DNA of 64,000 bases, from NCBI RefSeq assembly GCF_030646845.1, contig NZ_JAUSLE010000076.1:1-64000 (forward strand). Reading direction: 5' to 3'. The stretch's first letter is position 1. Every line of letters starts with the position of its first letter. Shown in pieces: positions 53,019 to 62,005 of the stretch. Source of the stretch: Rhodoferax sp. GTDB taxonomy: Bacteria; Pseudomonadota; Gammaproteobacteria; Burkholderiales; Burkholderiaceae_C. The translations under genes were made by a program, and so were the position numbers. The notes beneath the pieces are model-generated. The model did no database searches. It worked only from the letters and a program-made list of their open reading frames with translations, and had not been told where the DNA came from.

Positions 53019-53377
53019 GGTTGGGATGCAGTGTAAATCCCGTGGTTCATTCGGTCGCTGGTGCTTCGCAGCGACGATGCATTCCCGCACGGGTTATTTG
53101 CTTCTCTGATTGACGCACTGAGGCTACTGATATTGTTATCTTTGCGTGCGTGCGCGGGTCTGTCTTCATTTGCCACCCGCCTGCCAGCCATCCTCGGTCA
53201 GCGACGTCTGCGACGTGGACAATGAACCAGACGCAGCTTCATAAATAGTGGTGGTTTCATCCTTTTCGCGATCTGGTTGAACTTAAAAGTCTTTGGAGAT
53301 TTCTTGCCCGCAAGGGATGTAAATTCCGCTATGCATGCCGTTGGCGGTCTTTGTCCGCCGCCATGCCTCGAAGACCT
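53019..53377. other. Intergenic region, nothing recognised
   Basis: The stretch between the methyltransferase stop and the VanZ-like start holds no recognised frame, RNA or repeat. The VanZ operon promoter should lie here. Confidence 0.5.
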
Positions 53378-54094
53378 TTATCTCTTTCGGGCAACCACCA
53401 ACTGATAGAGTCCTGCTCCTGCTTGGCACCTAAGTACTTCTACCAACCGGAGCATGCCGATAGTTGACATTAGTCGTTTGAATTTCGGGGCATTGAAAAG
53501 CCGTCTAAAACCACGATAGCTGAAGTAGAGATAGAAGGTCTCTTGGCGAATGATGTCCAAGTTTGGTTTTAGGAGGCCCTTTAGCGTGCTAGGTGTAAGC
53601 CATTTTTCGATTACCTGTTCCGAATCGTTCACTTCTTTCCATGCTGATTTCTGCAATCCGTTTGGGCATGTCATTAGCAGCAAACCTCCTGGTTTGAGAA
53701 TGGACGAAATAACCTCCGCGTATCTGGTTTGATCGTCAATATGCTCAATGACTTCAGAGGAGAGGACGAGATCGAATTTTTTGGATGGCGAATAATTCAG
53801 TACATTGGCGCAGATAAATTCTATATTTGGGTACCGCGAAGTCGCGCTATGTACCGCCTCTTGCGAAAAGTCTACTGCGGTAACGGATCCGAATCGAGAT
53901 AAATAGTCAGAAAGCCATCCCCGACCACAGCCAAGATCGCATATTGACAGATGTTGTTGCTCCCCCAGTTCTAACTTGATGAGCCCCAATGCAGAGAAGA
54001 TTTCGGCCAGCCTGCAGATCTCATGGTGATTCAGATCGTTTTTGTGTGACGCCCAATACTGATCGTAATATTGAGACTGGGAGGTGATGTCCAC
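53378..54094 (-). CDS. Class I SAM-dependent methyltransferase, low-GC
   Basis: A 238-residue protein with motif I CDLGCGRGWLSDYLS, post-I VTAVDFSQEAV, and DLVLSSEVIEHIDD plus LKPGGLLLMTCPNG, the Methyltransf_11/UbiG-like set. It probably methylates a sugar or lipid carrier. The start is GTG 54094 with GGAGC upstream. Codon choice is clearly more A/T-rich than the neighbours, and an IS3-family relic lies just upstream, so recent transfer is likely. Confidence 0.88.
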   Translation of the reverse strand: MDITSQSQYYDQYWASHKNDLNHHEICRLAEIFSALGLIKLELGEQQHLSICDLGCGRGWLSDYLSRFGSVTAVDFSQEAVHSATSRYPNIEFICANVLNYSPSKKFDLVLSSEVIEHIDDQTRYAEVISSILKPGGLLLMTCPNGLQKSAWKEVNDSEQVIEKWLTPSTLKGLLKPNLDIIRQETFYLYFSYRGFRRLFNAPKFKRLMSTIGMLRLVEVLRCQAGAGLYQLVVARKR

Positions 54095-54203
54095 GATGCG
54101 CTGCTCCTAGAATTGGCGAATACCCATTGGAGTCGGACTCTACCACGCTCGTGTGCTATCAATGGGGGACTCTGGCCGGTAATCCCCCGAAAGTCAAGCG
54201 GGA

Positions 54204-54357
54204 GTGGACTTCAACCGCGAAGCGCAGGGCCTTGAGGTTAATTCTTCCTTGGCCTCAGAACTCGTCATCCGGGCGCTAACACAGACCATTGCCAAACGGG
54301 GCGAGCCGTAGGTGATTCGCAGTGACAGCGGCCCACAATATATCAGCGCTGAGATTT
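54204..54357 (+). pseudogene. IS3-family transposase (integrase core) relic
   Basis: Read on the plus strand from 54204, the frame gives VDFNREAQGLEV, ELVIRALTQTIAKRGEP, a TAG stop, VIRSDSGPQYISAEI and another TAG. This is the DDE integrase core of IS3-family (IS407-like) OrfB, with the D-S/N-G-P-x-Y-I-S block, broken by two stops and lacking both ends. No inverted repeats were identified. Confidence 0.75.
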
Positions 54358-54727
54358 AGCGTCGGGCCATATTGAGCCCTGTCTCAGGGCGCAGCCATTC
54401 CTGGTTAGTCATGAGAACCCAACGACTGGCTGTCTTAAGCCAAGAAGACGGTATGTCTTAAAAAAATGCTTACTGGTTCCGTTCGCCGGCTATTCAGCCC
54501 CGGCCTCAACAACCAACGACGCAAAGGTGAATGCAGTTTCTCTGGCGTGATACATGGGTTCTGACCGGAAAGTTCGGCCTGAAATGGGCCGCCGTGATTT
54601 CAGCATCGTTGCGCAAACCGGGTGTGGCTCTGGTCACCAGATGAAATGCCAAATCTTCGTCGACGATTGAGCCGGTATTCATGCTTGATTTGAGATGATG
54701 GACAAATTAGGCGGCTTTGCGCTTCCA
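54358..54727. other. Intergenic region, nothing recognised
   Basis: Lower-GC sequence between the IS relic and the toroid gene with several stops in all frames. It may hold more eroded insertion-sequence DNA, but no motif could be assigned. Confidence 0.4.
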
Positions 54728-55870
54728 TTAACCCAAGTTGGTGATCTCCGGTCGCAGTTCGAGCATCAGCGCGTCGGCAAAGAACTTGGTTGCCCAGTTG
54801 GGATAGCGCCAAGTCATATAAGCGCCGTTGATAGGGTGTGATCCCTTGAGCGCGCCGGCGCGATTCGGATCTCGCTGCCGTAGATCCTGGACACGCATGC
54901 TGTAGCGGTTGGATGCGATCGCGTTTTTTTCGAACCGTTTCTCTCCCGTGATACGGGCCAAGCGCAGCCAGTTGATTGCCAACTGGGAATTTCCCGTCAG
55001 ACAGCTCCAATCCGCGGCCGGCTGCCACTGCGCATCGTAGCGGCCCGGCATTGAGCCATCGGCGCGCTGCTGCGCTGCAATCGCATCAGCCATGCGTACC
55101 GCGTGATCGACGTAACGCGTTTGCCCTGTGGCCACACCCACCTCCATCAGCCCGCGCATTGAATAAGCCAATGTATGGGTCAGGGGGTGGGGGTTGGCAG
55201 TCAAACAGTTGTGCGGGAGGAAGGCATTGGGCAGGGCGCTTTCTATGGCCCAGTGGGCATTGGCGTCGGCGGCTTCCAGCCAACGCGACTCGCCCAGCGC
55301 CTCCCAGGCGCGCACCAAGCCGAAGGCCGAACGGGTGTTGTAGGCTTTTACGTCGGTTCCTGGCGCGAAGGGTGACGGGAAACGGCGCCAAGCGCCATCG
55401 GCATCCTGCGCAGCCACCAGCCAATCGGCAGCGCGCCGCAGCGCATCGGCAAAGCGCGGCTCGTGCGTGGCGGTGAAAGCGCGAGCGAAGCCGAACAGCA
55501 CCTGACCGGTGTTGAAGATAGTCGGTGCCACGACCTCGGCGTCCATCGTGCCAGCTCGCACGCCGCCGTCTGGAAGCTGCACGGCAATTTCCCAGTCCGC
55601 CATGCGCAGTGCGGCCTGCACGTAGCGCGGCTCGTGGAACAGTTCGGCATAGTCGAGCAGGGTCGGGATGATGTAGCCAGTGGTCTCTGGGTAGGAGGCA
55701 TGCCACAGGCCGCGCCGCAGATCGTAGCTCTGCGGCACACCGTCGTCGGGCGTGGCGGCCTGGGCTCGCAGCAGCCAGTCGACTGCGGCGCGTAAATGCT
55801 GCTCGGGTGCTTCTTCCGGTCCGAGCGACCAGGTCAGACGGTCGCGTATCAGTTGCCAATAGTGTTTCAA
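54728..55870 (-). CDS. Alpha/alpha-toroid (six-hairpin-like) protein
   Basis: A 380-residue soluble protein made of repeated helical hairpins with aromatic and Gly-rich turns (HLRAAVDWLLRAQAATPDDG, RRAADWLVAAQDADGAWRRF, WAIESALPNAF, VRMADAIAAQQRADGSMPGRYD). The pattern resembles (alpha/alpha)6-barrel glycosidases, epimerases or lyases, but the exact family is not recognised. TTG 55870 is preferred as start because GGAG lies 7 bp upstream and the longer frame overlaps the aminotransferase. It is the last gene of the minus-strand operon, 23 bp after the DegT gene. Confidence 0.7.
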   Translation of the reverse strand: MKHYWQLIRDRLTWSLGPEEAPEQHLRAAVDWLLRAQAATPDDGVPQSYDLRRGLWHASYPETTGYIIPTLLDYAELFHEPRYVQAALRMADWEIAVQLPDGGVRAGTMDAEVVAPTIFNTGQVLFGFARAFTATHEPRFADALRRAADWLVAAQDADGAWRRFPSPFAPGTDVKAYNTRSAFGLVRAWEALGESRWLEAADANAHWAIESALPNAFLPHNCLTANPHPLTHTLAYSMRGLMEVGVATGQTRYVDHAVRMADAIAAQQRADGSMPGRYDAQWQPAADWSCLTGNSQLAINWLRLARITGEKRFEKNAIASNRYSMRVQDLRQRDPNRAGALKGSHPINGAYMTWRYPNWATKFFADALMLELRPEITNLG

Positions 55871-55893
55871 GCAAGTACTCCAGGGAAAGCGTT

Positions 55894-57045
55894 TCAGTGG
55901 GTGGTCTCGGAGACGCAAAACGGTGCCACGCTGCGTGCGAGCAGGGCGATATCGTCGGCCGTCCAATGGGCGGGCAGCGGCAGTTCGAGCAGTTCGGCCG
56001 CGCTGCGCGTTGCTTGCGGACAAGTCAGGGGGTCGAGTGCGGCTGGCAGGCGGTATGGCAGACGTGATGCAATGCCTTGTGCGGCCAAGGCATTGCGGCA
56101 GGCCTCGCGCTGCTCGGGCACGATTCTCACCATCAGGCGCGCCAGATAGTCAGGGCTTGCGGCTGACGCCAACTGCGGCGCCTCGATGCCGAAACGGTGC
56201 AAGGCCTCGCGATATTGCTCTAGCAATTGCCGCCGACGTTGCTGGCGTCGTTCCAGCGAAGCTAATTGAGGCAACGCGATGGCGGCGTCAACGCCGGCAA
56301 TGCGCGCCGGGCGCCTTGGCGATGCCGCACCGCGGCGACGCCATCGTGACACGTAGTAGGCAGCCTGCGGGGCCCTTGGTGTCAGCAGAAATTCCAGCCA
56401 TGCCAGCCGGCGCCGCTCGGCTACCGGCAGTTCGCGCCAACGCTGCTCCATCGCCATTTGCTGCCGGCGCGAATTGACCAGCAGAACACCGCCGCTGCCA
56501 TCAATTCCGCAGACCACGCTCTTTGACTGGGCGAAGCTGAAGATGCCGAAGTCTCCGGCCGTACCCAGACCACTACCCGGCTCTATGCGCTGGGCTGCAT
56601 CGTCGATCAAGGCCACCCCAGCTTGCTCGCACAGCGCCTGGATGCCGGCGCTGTCCGCCGGATGACCATAGGCATGGACCAGGATAACGGCCAGGCTGCG
56701 TGGACCGAGGCAGTGATGCAGCGCGTCGACCGGTGTGTTGAGGTTGGCCCCAATATCGGCATAGCAGGCCTTCAGGCCGCACGCCAGCACGACGCGGGTC
56801 AGCGCCGGGCAAGCCAAGGCCGGCAGCACTACCTCATCGCGATCGGGGTTTTGCGCCGACAACAGTTGAAGCGCCAATTGCAGGGCGCTGCTACCCGAGT
56901 TGAGCATTAGAGCCGGGACGCCAAAGCGCTCGCTGAACCAGCGCGTAAGAGCTGCCTCGCTGGACGCTCGCGCAGTCAGGCCCATGGCGCCGCGCAATCC
57001 AGCCCACAGTTCCGCGGGCCCCCATTCGCGCAGACCCAGTCTCAT
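55894..57045 (-). CDS. DegT/DnrJ/EryC1 family aminotransferase
   Basis: A 383-residue PLP enzyme of the sugar-aminotransferase group. MLNSGSSALQLALQ, VLPALACPALTRVVLACG, VILVHAYGHPAD, IDDAAQR and FSFAQSKSVVCG hold the phosphate site, the PLP-contact Asp and the Schiff-base lysine. It would transaminate a keto-sugar nucleotide. ATG 57045 overlaps the ATP-grasp stop (ATGA); an in-frame GTG at 57051 is the alternative. GC is high, unlike the flippase genes upstream. Confidence 0.88.
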   Translation of the reverse strand: MRLGLREWGPAELWAGLRGAMGLTARASSEAALTRWFSERFGVPALMLNSGSSALQLALQLLSAQNPDRDEVVLPALACPALTRVVLACGLKACYADIGANLNTPVDALHHCLGPRSLAVILVHAYGHPADSAGIQALCEQAGVALIDDAAQRIEPGSGLGTAGDFGIFSFAQSKSVVCGIDGSGGVLLVNSRRQQMAMEQRWRELPVAERRRLAWLEFLLTPRAPQAAYYVSRWRRRGAASPRRPARIAGVDAAIALPQLASLERRQQRRRQLLEQYREALHRFGIEAPQLASAASPDYLARLMVRIVPEQREACRNALAAQGIASRLPYRLPAALDPLTCPQATRSAAELLELPLPAHWTADDIALLARSVAPFCVSETTH

Positions 57046-58211
57046 GCCCACGGGCGCACCTTTCGCCAGCGTTGTTCAACGCGCGCCCACTGCATCGCCA
57101 GCCACGGGCTCAGGTCATCCCAACGGAAATACGCGTCATCAACTCTGTATTGTGCAAAGGCAGGGTGCGGGCCCTGGGTCTGCTCTGACCAGCGGTCGCT
57201 TGTGGGCTCTCGCCAGATGGTGGGTTCGGTAGGCCGGACCTCAGGCACAGGCAGGCCGCATTCATGGCAATACGCGGCGTAGGGCAGGTTGTTGCCGTTG
57301 ACTGTGGCGACTTCCTGCTGGAAATCGGTGCGCCCAACCGTGGGTTCAACCACATAGAACCGGCCATCACGGACATCGCGTTTGTATTCCATGCTGCCCA
57401 TGCCCTGGAAGCCGACCGCGGCAAAGAAGCGCTCGGTCAGCATGCCGAGTTCGGCCTCCGCCTCCGGCGCGGGCATGCAACTGGCTGTGCCCCCAATCTG
57501 CGGCGGCCAAGCGCGCAGCTTGCGGCCAGTGAAGCTGGCCACCGCGTGGCCATCATCGGCGATGTATTGCAGACAGAAATAGATCGCGTCGTCGCCGCCC
57601 TCAATCCATTCCTGCACGACCAGATCGGGCAACACCGGGGCAATTTCTTCGAACAACTGCTCCGCCTCGGTGGCTGATTTCACGACGTAGGCTTTTTTGA
57701 AGCGTGCGCCATAGCCCGCGTTCTTTAGACCGGGCTTCAAGACACAGGGAAAGCGGAGTTGCGTGAGCAGGCCCAAGTCGGCCTTGCTGCGCAGACGCAC
57801 TGCACGAGGAATGGGCAGGCCATGACGCTCGGCGTGGGTCTGCACGCCTTCCTTGTGCGTTAGATCCAGCATCACCTCATGCGAACCCAGCCGGAAGCGG
57901 TAACGATCCTGCAAACGCCCGCGCGCCGCGGAGACCACGCGCACTGCCTCTTCCTCAGTCAGGAACAGCACTGGCCGTCCACCCAGTTCATCGGCCGCGG
58001 CGAGCAATCGCTCAGGCAGGCCCGCGTAGTCAGCCGCGAGGAGGCGGCGAACCGCATAACGTGAGCGCATGGCAGGGGCACCGGCATGTTTAGCCAGCAC
58101 CGCGACTCGCACGCCGCTGCGTCCCAGGCTGCGCACGACGCCGAGTGCATTGAGCCCTGCGCCAACAACTACTGCCCATTCACCACCTGGCGTTGCTGTC
58201 CGTGAATGCAT
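57042..58211 (-). CDS. ATP-grasp family ligase
   Basis: A 389-residue protein. It opens with a Rossmann-like AVVVGAGLNALGVVRSLGRSGVRVAVL, then the ATP-grasp core: LDLTHKEGVQTHAERHGLP, PCVLKPGLKN (ATP-binding Lys), VVQEWIEGGDD and MEYKRDVRDGRFYVVEPTVGR. Such carboxylate-amine ligases join an amino acid or amine to a carboxylate, here perhaps a uronate or an amino sugar in the polysaccharide. It is coupled to the DegT gene by a 4-bp overlap and separated by 109 bp from the GT2 gene upstream. Confidence 0.88.
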   Translation of the reverse strand: MHSRTATPGGEWAVVVGAGLNALGVVRSLGRSGVRVAVLAKHAGAPAMRSRYAVRRLLAADYAGLPERLLAAADELGGRPVLFLTEEEAVRVVSAARGRLQDRYRFRLGSHEVMLDLTHKEGVQTHAERHGLPIPRAVRLRSKADLGLLTQLRFPCVLKPGLKNAGYGARFKKAYVVKSATEAEQLFEEIAPVLPDLVVQEWIEGGDDAIYFCLQYIADDGHAVASFTGRKLRAWPPQIGGTASCMPAPEAEAELGMLTERFFAAVGFQGMGSMEYKRDVRDGRFYVVEPTVGRTDFQQEVATVNGNNLPYAAYCHECGLPVPEVRPTEPTIWREPTSDRWSEQTQGPHPAFAQYRVDDAYFRWDDLSPWLAMQWARVEQRWRKVRPWA

Positions 58212-58320
58212 CTTCTTCTCTCAAACTAAATAAAAAAACACCAGAATTCGACTAGTGGATTCTGTTCGGCTGCCATTGTGAGGGTAACCCACTGAGGAAA
58301 CTGCAAGACTAGGCACAGAC

Positions 58321-59205
58321 TCAAAAGAGGTGCCTGGTGAACGTCACGTAGCGTAACCCGCCGGGGAGGAGCAAGCTGCGCAAATGATGGCTAACTGCCT
58401 TTCCACGCAACCCCTGCGCCAAGGCGTTCGATGCGAGGTCATGCTCCGCCCTTGACAATCGTTCCTTCGCGGTACGAATCGCACTGGGTGGCAGGGAAAG
58501 TTTCAAGACCTCACGCAAAACCGTGGCATGCGCCTCCGAGTAGGCGGACGTCTTTGACAGGGAGTTGGGGGTGTCGTGAATGACATAAGAGGGCTCATTC
58601 AAGACGCAAAATGGGCCCATTCCTAGCAGCTTATAGGCGAGATAGGTCCATTCATGGTGAGACGGAATTTTGGCAAAGGTTTCAGCCGGCACGAGATTGG
58701 TACGAAAGAGTGCGCCGCAGGAGGTCATCCAGTTGTTGCTCGCCAGTTCGCCGTACGGGTCGACCTTGGCTCTTGGCAGGTTGTAAGCACTTGCGGTGCG
58801 CTGCCCATCCATTTCGCGGTATCCCTGTGACACGACCATCGCGCAATCTGAATTCGACTGCAGCGATTCGACTCTATTCGCCAGCGATTTGGGCAAGTAT
58901 TCGTCGTCATCATCCAGAAAAGAAAAGAAAGGAGAACGGACTTCGGTCCTTCCCTTATGAAGCGCTGCGACGAGGGACGCCGTCAAAAGTCTCACCACTC
59001 TGATATCGCTTCGAGCCTCAAGTTCTGCAAGCAACAATGGGTCATATCGCTGTCCGTTGACCACAACCAGGACCTCGGTCGCCATCTCGTTCTGATTCGT
59101 GATGCTGGAAATGGCGCGTAGCAGCGATGCGGCGCGCGCCGAATCCGCTAGCGTTGGAATAATGACTGTGACAACTGGATTCGATTCTGAGCCGGTGCTT
59201 TGCAT
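58321..59205 (-). CDS. GT2 family glycosyltransferase
   Basis: A 294-residue GT-A enzyme. PVVTVIIPTLADSARAASLLRAISSI begins the fold, SFLDDDDEYLPKSL carries the D-x-D metal site, and SCGALFRTNLVP and HEWTYLAYKL the acceptor region. ATG 59205 is taken as start; TTG 59220, directly after the flippase stop, would add five residues and leave no gap. It is the glycosyltransferase coupled to the flippase. Confidence 0.88.
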   Translation of the reverse strand: MQSTGSESNPVVTVIIPTLADSARAASLLRAISSITNQNEMATEVLVVVNGQRYDPLLLAELEARSDIRVVRLLTASLVAALHKGRTEVRSPFFSFLDDDDEYLPKSLANRVESLQSNSDCAMVVSQGYREMDGQRTASAYNLPRAKVDPYGELASNNWMTSCGALFRTNLVPAETFAKIPSHHEWTYLAYKLLGMGPFCVLNEPSYVIHDTPNSLSKTSAYSEAHATVLREVLKLSLPPSAIRTAKERLSRAEHDLASNALAQGLRGKAVSHHLRSLLLPGGLRYVTFTRHLF

Positions 59206-59220
59206 AAGGATGATTTTCAA

Positions 59221-60681
59221 TCAACGCGTGGCTGTGATTTTGGCTCTCACGAAACGGAGTATCTCTCTCTCGTGTGAATCTGGTTTTCCGGCAAGCATCC
59301 AAAGCACTGCGATCGACACAACGTAGACGATGCCGGCGAAGATGATTGTGCCGAGCAGGTTTGGAATTGACGGCATCAAGGAGTTGCTCAGAAAGATCAC
59401 CAGTAAGCCCATTGGAAGAGATGCAAGGGCAGGACGCAAGCAGACCAATAGGCATGACGAAATCTTGATGCGGATTTTTCTGGCCAGAAAGATATGACTT
59501 ACCGCCATGAACGACACACTGGTTAGAAGCATCGCAAAGGCGGCCCCCATTACGCCGTACAGTGAAGTGAAAATGAACAGTGTTATCAGCAGGAGTCCAG
59601 CCCTTAGTGTGGAGAGGATGGCGCTTGCCTTCGATTCACCCAGTGAGAGTAAAACCACTCCATTATTGTTCACCAAAGCAGTCGGTAGAGCTGCCATTGC
59701 CAGTATCGGGATCAATTGAATAACGTCCAGCCAACGATTCCCCAATATGGCAGGTACGAAAAGCGGGGCGATTGTTCCAATCAGGATTGCCGCGGGTATC
59801 AGCACTAGCGCAGTTGCTGCAAGAGTTGATTGATAGACACGGACCAGTTCCAACGGCTCGTTCTGCAGTTTTGCGTAGGCAGGCATAGCTGCTCGGTTGA
59901 CGGGTGCGGCAATTTCTGTCACCGGAACAGACGCGACTTCGTTGGCGAGATTAAAGATGCCCAATCCGGCAGAGCCCGAAAGCTTGGCAACAATGAAGTC
60001 CGCCGATCTGGTGTTTAGGAAATAGACGATATTGTGTACAAATAGCCAGGATGCAGACTTGAAGATGTCCTGGCGTTTTGCCAGAGAAAAGCGAGGTCGA
60101 AATGGATGTCTTGCGTAACTCAGAGCAACTCCGAATACGGAGCCAGAAAAAACGCCCACTAGAAGTGCGCGGTGATCCCGAAGGAAGTAGGCAGTTGTGA
60201 GCGTGGTGGAAACCGTGACTAATTTACCGGCGATGCCGTAATAGAAATCTTGACCGAATTGCAGGTTTTTTCTGAAGTCTATAACGCCAACATTTGCGAA
60301 GCTGGATATCAGTTTTGTCAGTGCAATAACAAGGAGCGCCAACACTAACCGATCCTCATTGTAAAAATCTGCAAAAAACCAGGCTCCGCCCGCCAGAATG
60401 GTGGCGAAAAGCGCACCAAATAGGATGCCTATGGTCCAAACGGTGTCGTAATGTTCACGTGTGGCATCCTGCAGCTGAATAAGCACGGTATCGAAGCTGA
60501 ATGCTCCCATCAACTCAAGTGCTGCAAGGATGGATGTCGCAATCATCACGATTCCAAAGTGGTCGGGCAACAACCAGCGGGCCAGCACAAAAGTGCTGAT
60601 CAAGCCCAAAAACTTGTTTGCGAATCTGCCGGCAATCATCCACGCCGCACCGCGTCCCATGGACTCGCCTATATTTTTCAT
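59221..60681 (-). CDS. Oligosaccharide flippase, Wzx/PST family
   Basis: A 486-residue membrane protein with about 14 helices. The N-terminal MGRGAAWMIAGRFANKFLGLISTFVLARWLLPDHFG and the mid-region RSADFIVAKLSGSAGLGIFNLANEV are typical of the polysaccharide-transporter (PST/MATE-like) family. It moves the lipid-linked repeat unit across the inner membrane. It is the only flippase gene in the window, although it belongs to the right-hand operon and not to the XrtA operon. GC is lower than average. Confidence 0.93.
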   Translation of the reverse strand: MKNIGESMGRGAAWMIAGRFANKFLGLISTFVLARWLLPDHFGIVMIATSILAALELMGAFSFDTVLIQLQDATREHYDTVWTIGILFGALFATILAGGAWFFADFYNEDRLVLALLVIALTKLISSFANVGVIDFRKNLQFGQDFYYGIAGKLVTVSTTLTTAYFLRDHRALLVGVFSGSVFGVALSYARHPFRPRFSLAKRQDIFKSASWLFVHNIVYFLNTRSADFIVAKLSGSAGLGIFNLANEVASVPVTEIAAPVNRAAMPAYAKLQNEPLELVRVYQSTLAATALVLIPAAILIGTIAPLFVPAILGNRWLDVIQLIPILAMAALPTALVNNNGVVLLSLGESKASAILSTLRAGLLLITLFIFTSLYGVMGAAFAMLLTSVSFMAVSHIFLARKIRIKISSCLLVCLRPALASLPMGLLVIFLSNSLMPSIPNLLGTIIFAGIVYVVSIAVLWMLAGKPDSHEREILRFVRAKITATR

Positions 60682-60718
60682 TGCTTCTTCTTGGTAGGGT
60701 GCTGGACCGTGGCATTCG

Positions 60719-61963
60719 TCATCGTTGTATCCGCAGCACGGCCTCCATATGGCCGGCTAAAGTTTGGGTTCGCGCTTGACGCGACGCTGCCTGGATTGCC
60801 GCCAGTGTCGATGACTCTGCGCGGCCCAAGCGGACTGCGTCGACAAAGGAGGGCAACTGCCGTTCGATGTCATCGGCCGATGCCAGATTGCTTATCGCGT
60901 TAATGCCCGCATTTCGCAATACGGCGGCGGTATCTCCGCGTGGATCGGTCAGCCCCAGGATGGGGCGCCCGCTGCGCAGGTACTCGTAGACCTTGGCGGG
61001 GATCTGCTCATTGCAGCCCGAGCCTTGCATGACCATCAAGGCGTCAGATTGCAGGATTTCCTGCAGAGCCGCTCGATAGGGGATGGGCGGTAAGACCTCG
61101 ACCAGCTCCTGCACCTCATTCGCGGCGGCCAATTCGTTGAGCAGGCGATCGTGCACTGCGGCTCGAAAACGCAGCTTGACCTCGCCACGCAGTAGTTTGC
61201 CCGCGCGCTTGAGCCGACCCAGCGCGACGAACAGGGCCGTAGGATCGCGCTCGCTGGGGTAGACGATGCCGCTGTGTAACAGGGTAATGGCGCCTGGATT
61301 CAGGCTCTCGCGGGCCGCGGCGTCGGTGCCGGAAAAACTGTCCTCGTCATAGCCATTTTCGATCACCGTTATGCGCGACGCCGCATCGGGGTAGCGCTCG
61401 CCGTACATGCGCGCCGCGCCGGGTGTCGTGAAGATATTGAGTCTGGCGTGTTGCATGGCGCTCTGTTCGATGGCACTGAACTGCTGCCAGGTTTTCGGGT
61501 CAGCCGGGTAGCCCTCTTGTGCCATCGGATCGCGGAAGTCGGCCACCCAGGGCAGGCCACTGCGGCGCGCCAGCTCGGCGCCGATCACATGAGCCGTGGC
61601 AATCGGATAGGTGGACCAGATCAGGTCTGGCTTGAATTCGCGGATCATGCGCAGACCCTCACGCACCGCGCTGAATTTCCAGGTCGCCCAGCGGTCGGGT
61701 CTTGCCATTGCCGCCACATAGCGGCCGGCAATCGCCAGATGGCGTGCCGTGTCGAGCGCGAAGGCGCGTCGCACCACGCAGTCCGCTGACACCTCGGCGT
61801 CGAGATCCGGGCTGCAGCGCTCATAGGCGCGCGGATGCGCGGTCAGCACCAGCGGTTGCCAGCCGAAAGCGGGCAACTGCTGAACAAACCGCAGCGTGCG
61901 CTGAATGCCGCTGCTGCCGGCAAGGGGCGGGAAGTGATAGGCGACCATCAGCACACGCCTCAT
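60719..61963 (-). CDS. GT4 family glycosyltransferase
   Basis: A 414-residue GT-B enzyme. MVAYHFPPLAGSSGIQRTLRFVQQLP at the N-terminus, FKPDLIWSTYPIATAHVIG, GLPWVADFRDPMAQEGYP and the donor half (VIENGYDEDSF, LHSGIVYPSERDP, QIPAKVYEYLRSGRPILGL) are the pattern of the GT4-like group with a Gly-rich acceptor loop. It is 37 bp upstream of the flippase gene and 42 bp downstream of the TPR protein gene. Confidence 0.9.
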   Translation of the reverse strand: MRRVLMVAYHFPPLAGSSGIQRTLRFVQQLPAFGWQPLVLTAHPRAYERCSPDLDAEVSADCVVRRAFALDTARHLAIAGRYVAAMARPDRWATWKFSAVREGLRMIREFKPDLIWSTYPIATAHVIGAELARRSGLPWVADFRDPMAQEGYPADPKTWQQFSAIEQSAMQHARLNIFTTPGAARMYGERYPDAASRITVIENGYDEDSFSGTDAAARESLNPGAITLLHSGIVYPSERDPTALFVALGRLKRAGKLLRGEVKLRFRAAVHDRLLNELAAANEVQELVEVLPPIPYRAALQEILQSDALMVMQGSGCNEQIPAKVYEYLRSGRPILGLTDPRGDTAAVLRNAGINAISNLASADDIERQLPSFVDAVRLGRAESSTLAAIQAASRQARTQTLAGHMEAVLRIQR

Positions 61964-62005
61964 GCCACTCCGCCCGTGATCAGAAAGTAACTGGTTGACA
62001 TCCAG

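Noticed and set aside
54976-55476. 166-codon plus-strand open frame
   Set aside because: It is antisense to the toroid protein gene; the Arg/Pro/Ala composition indicates a shadow frame.
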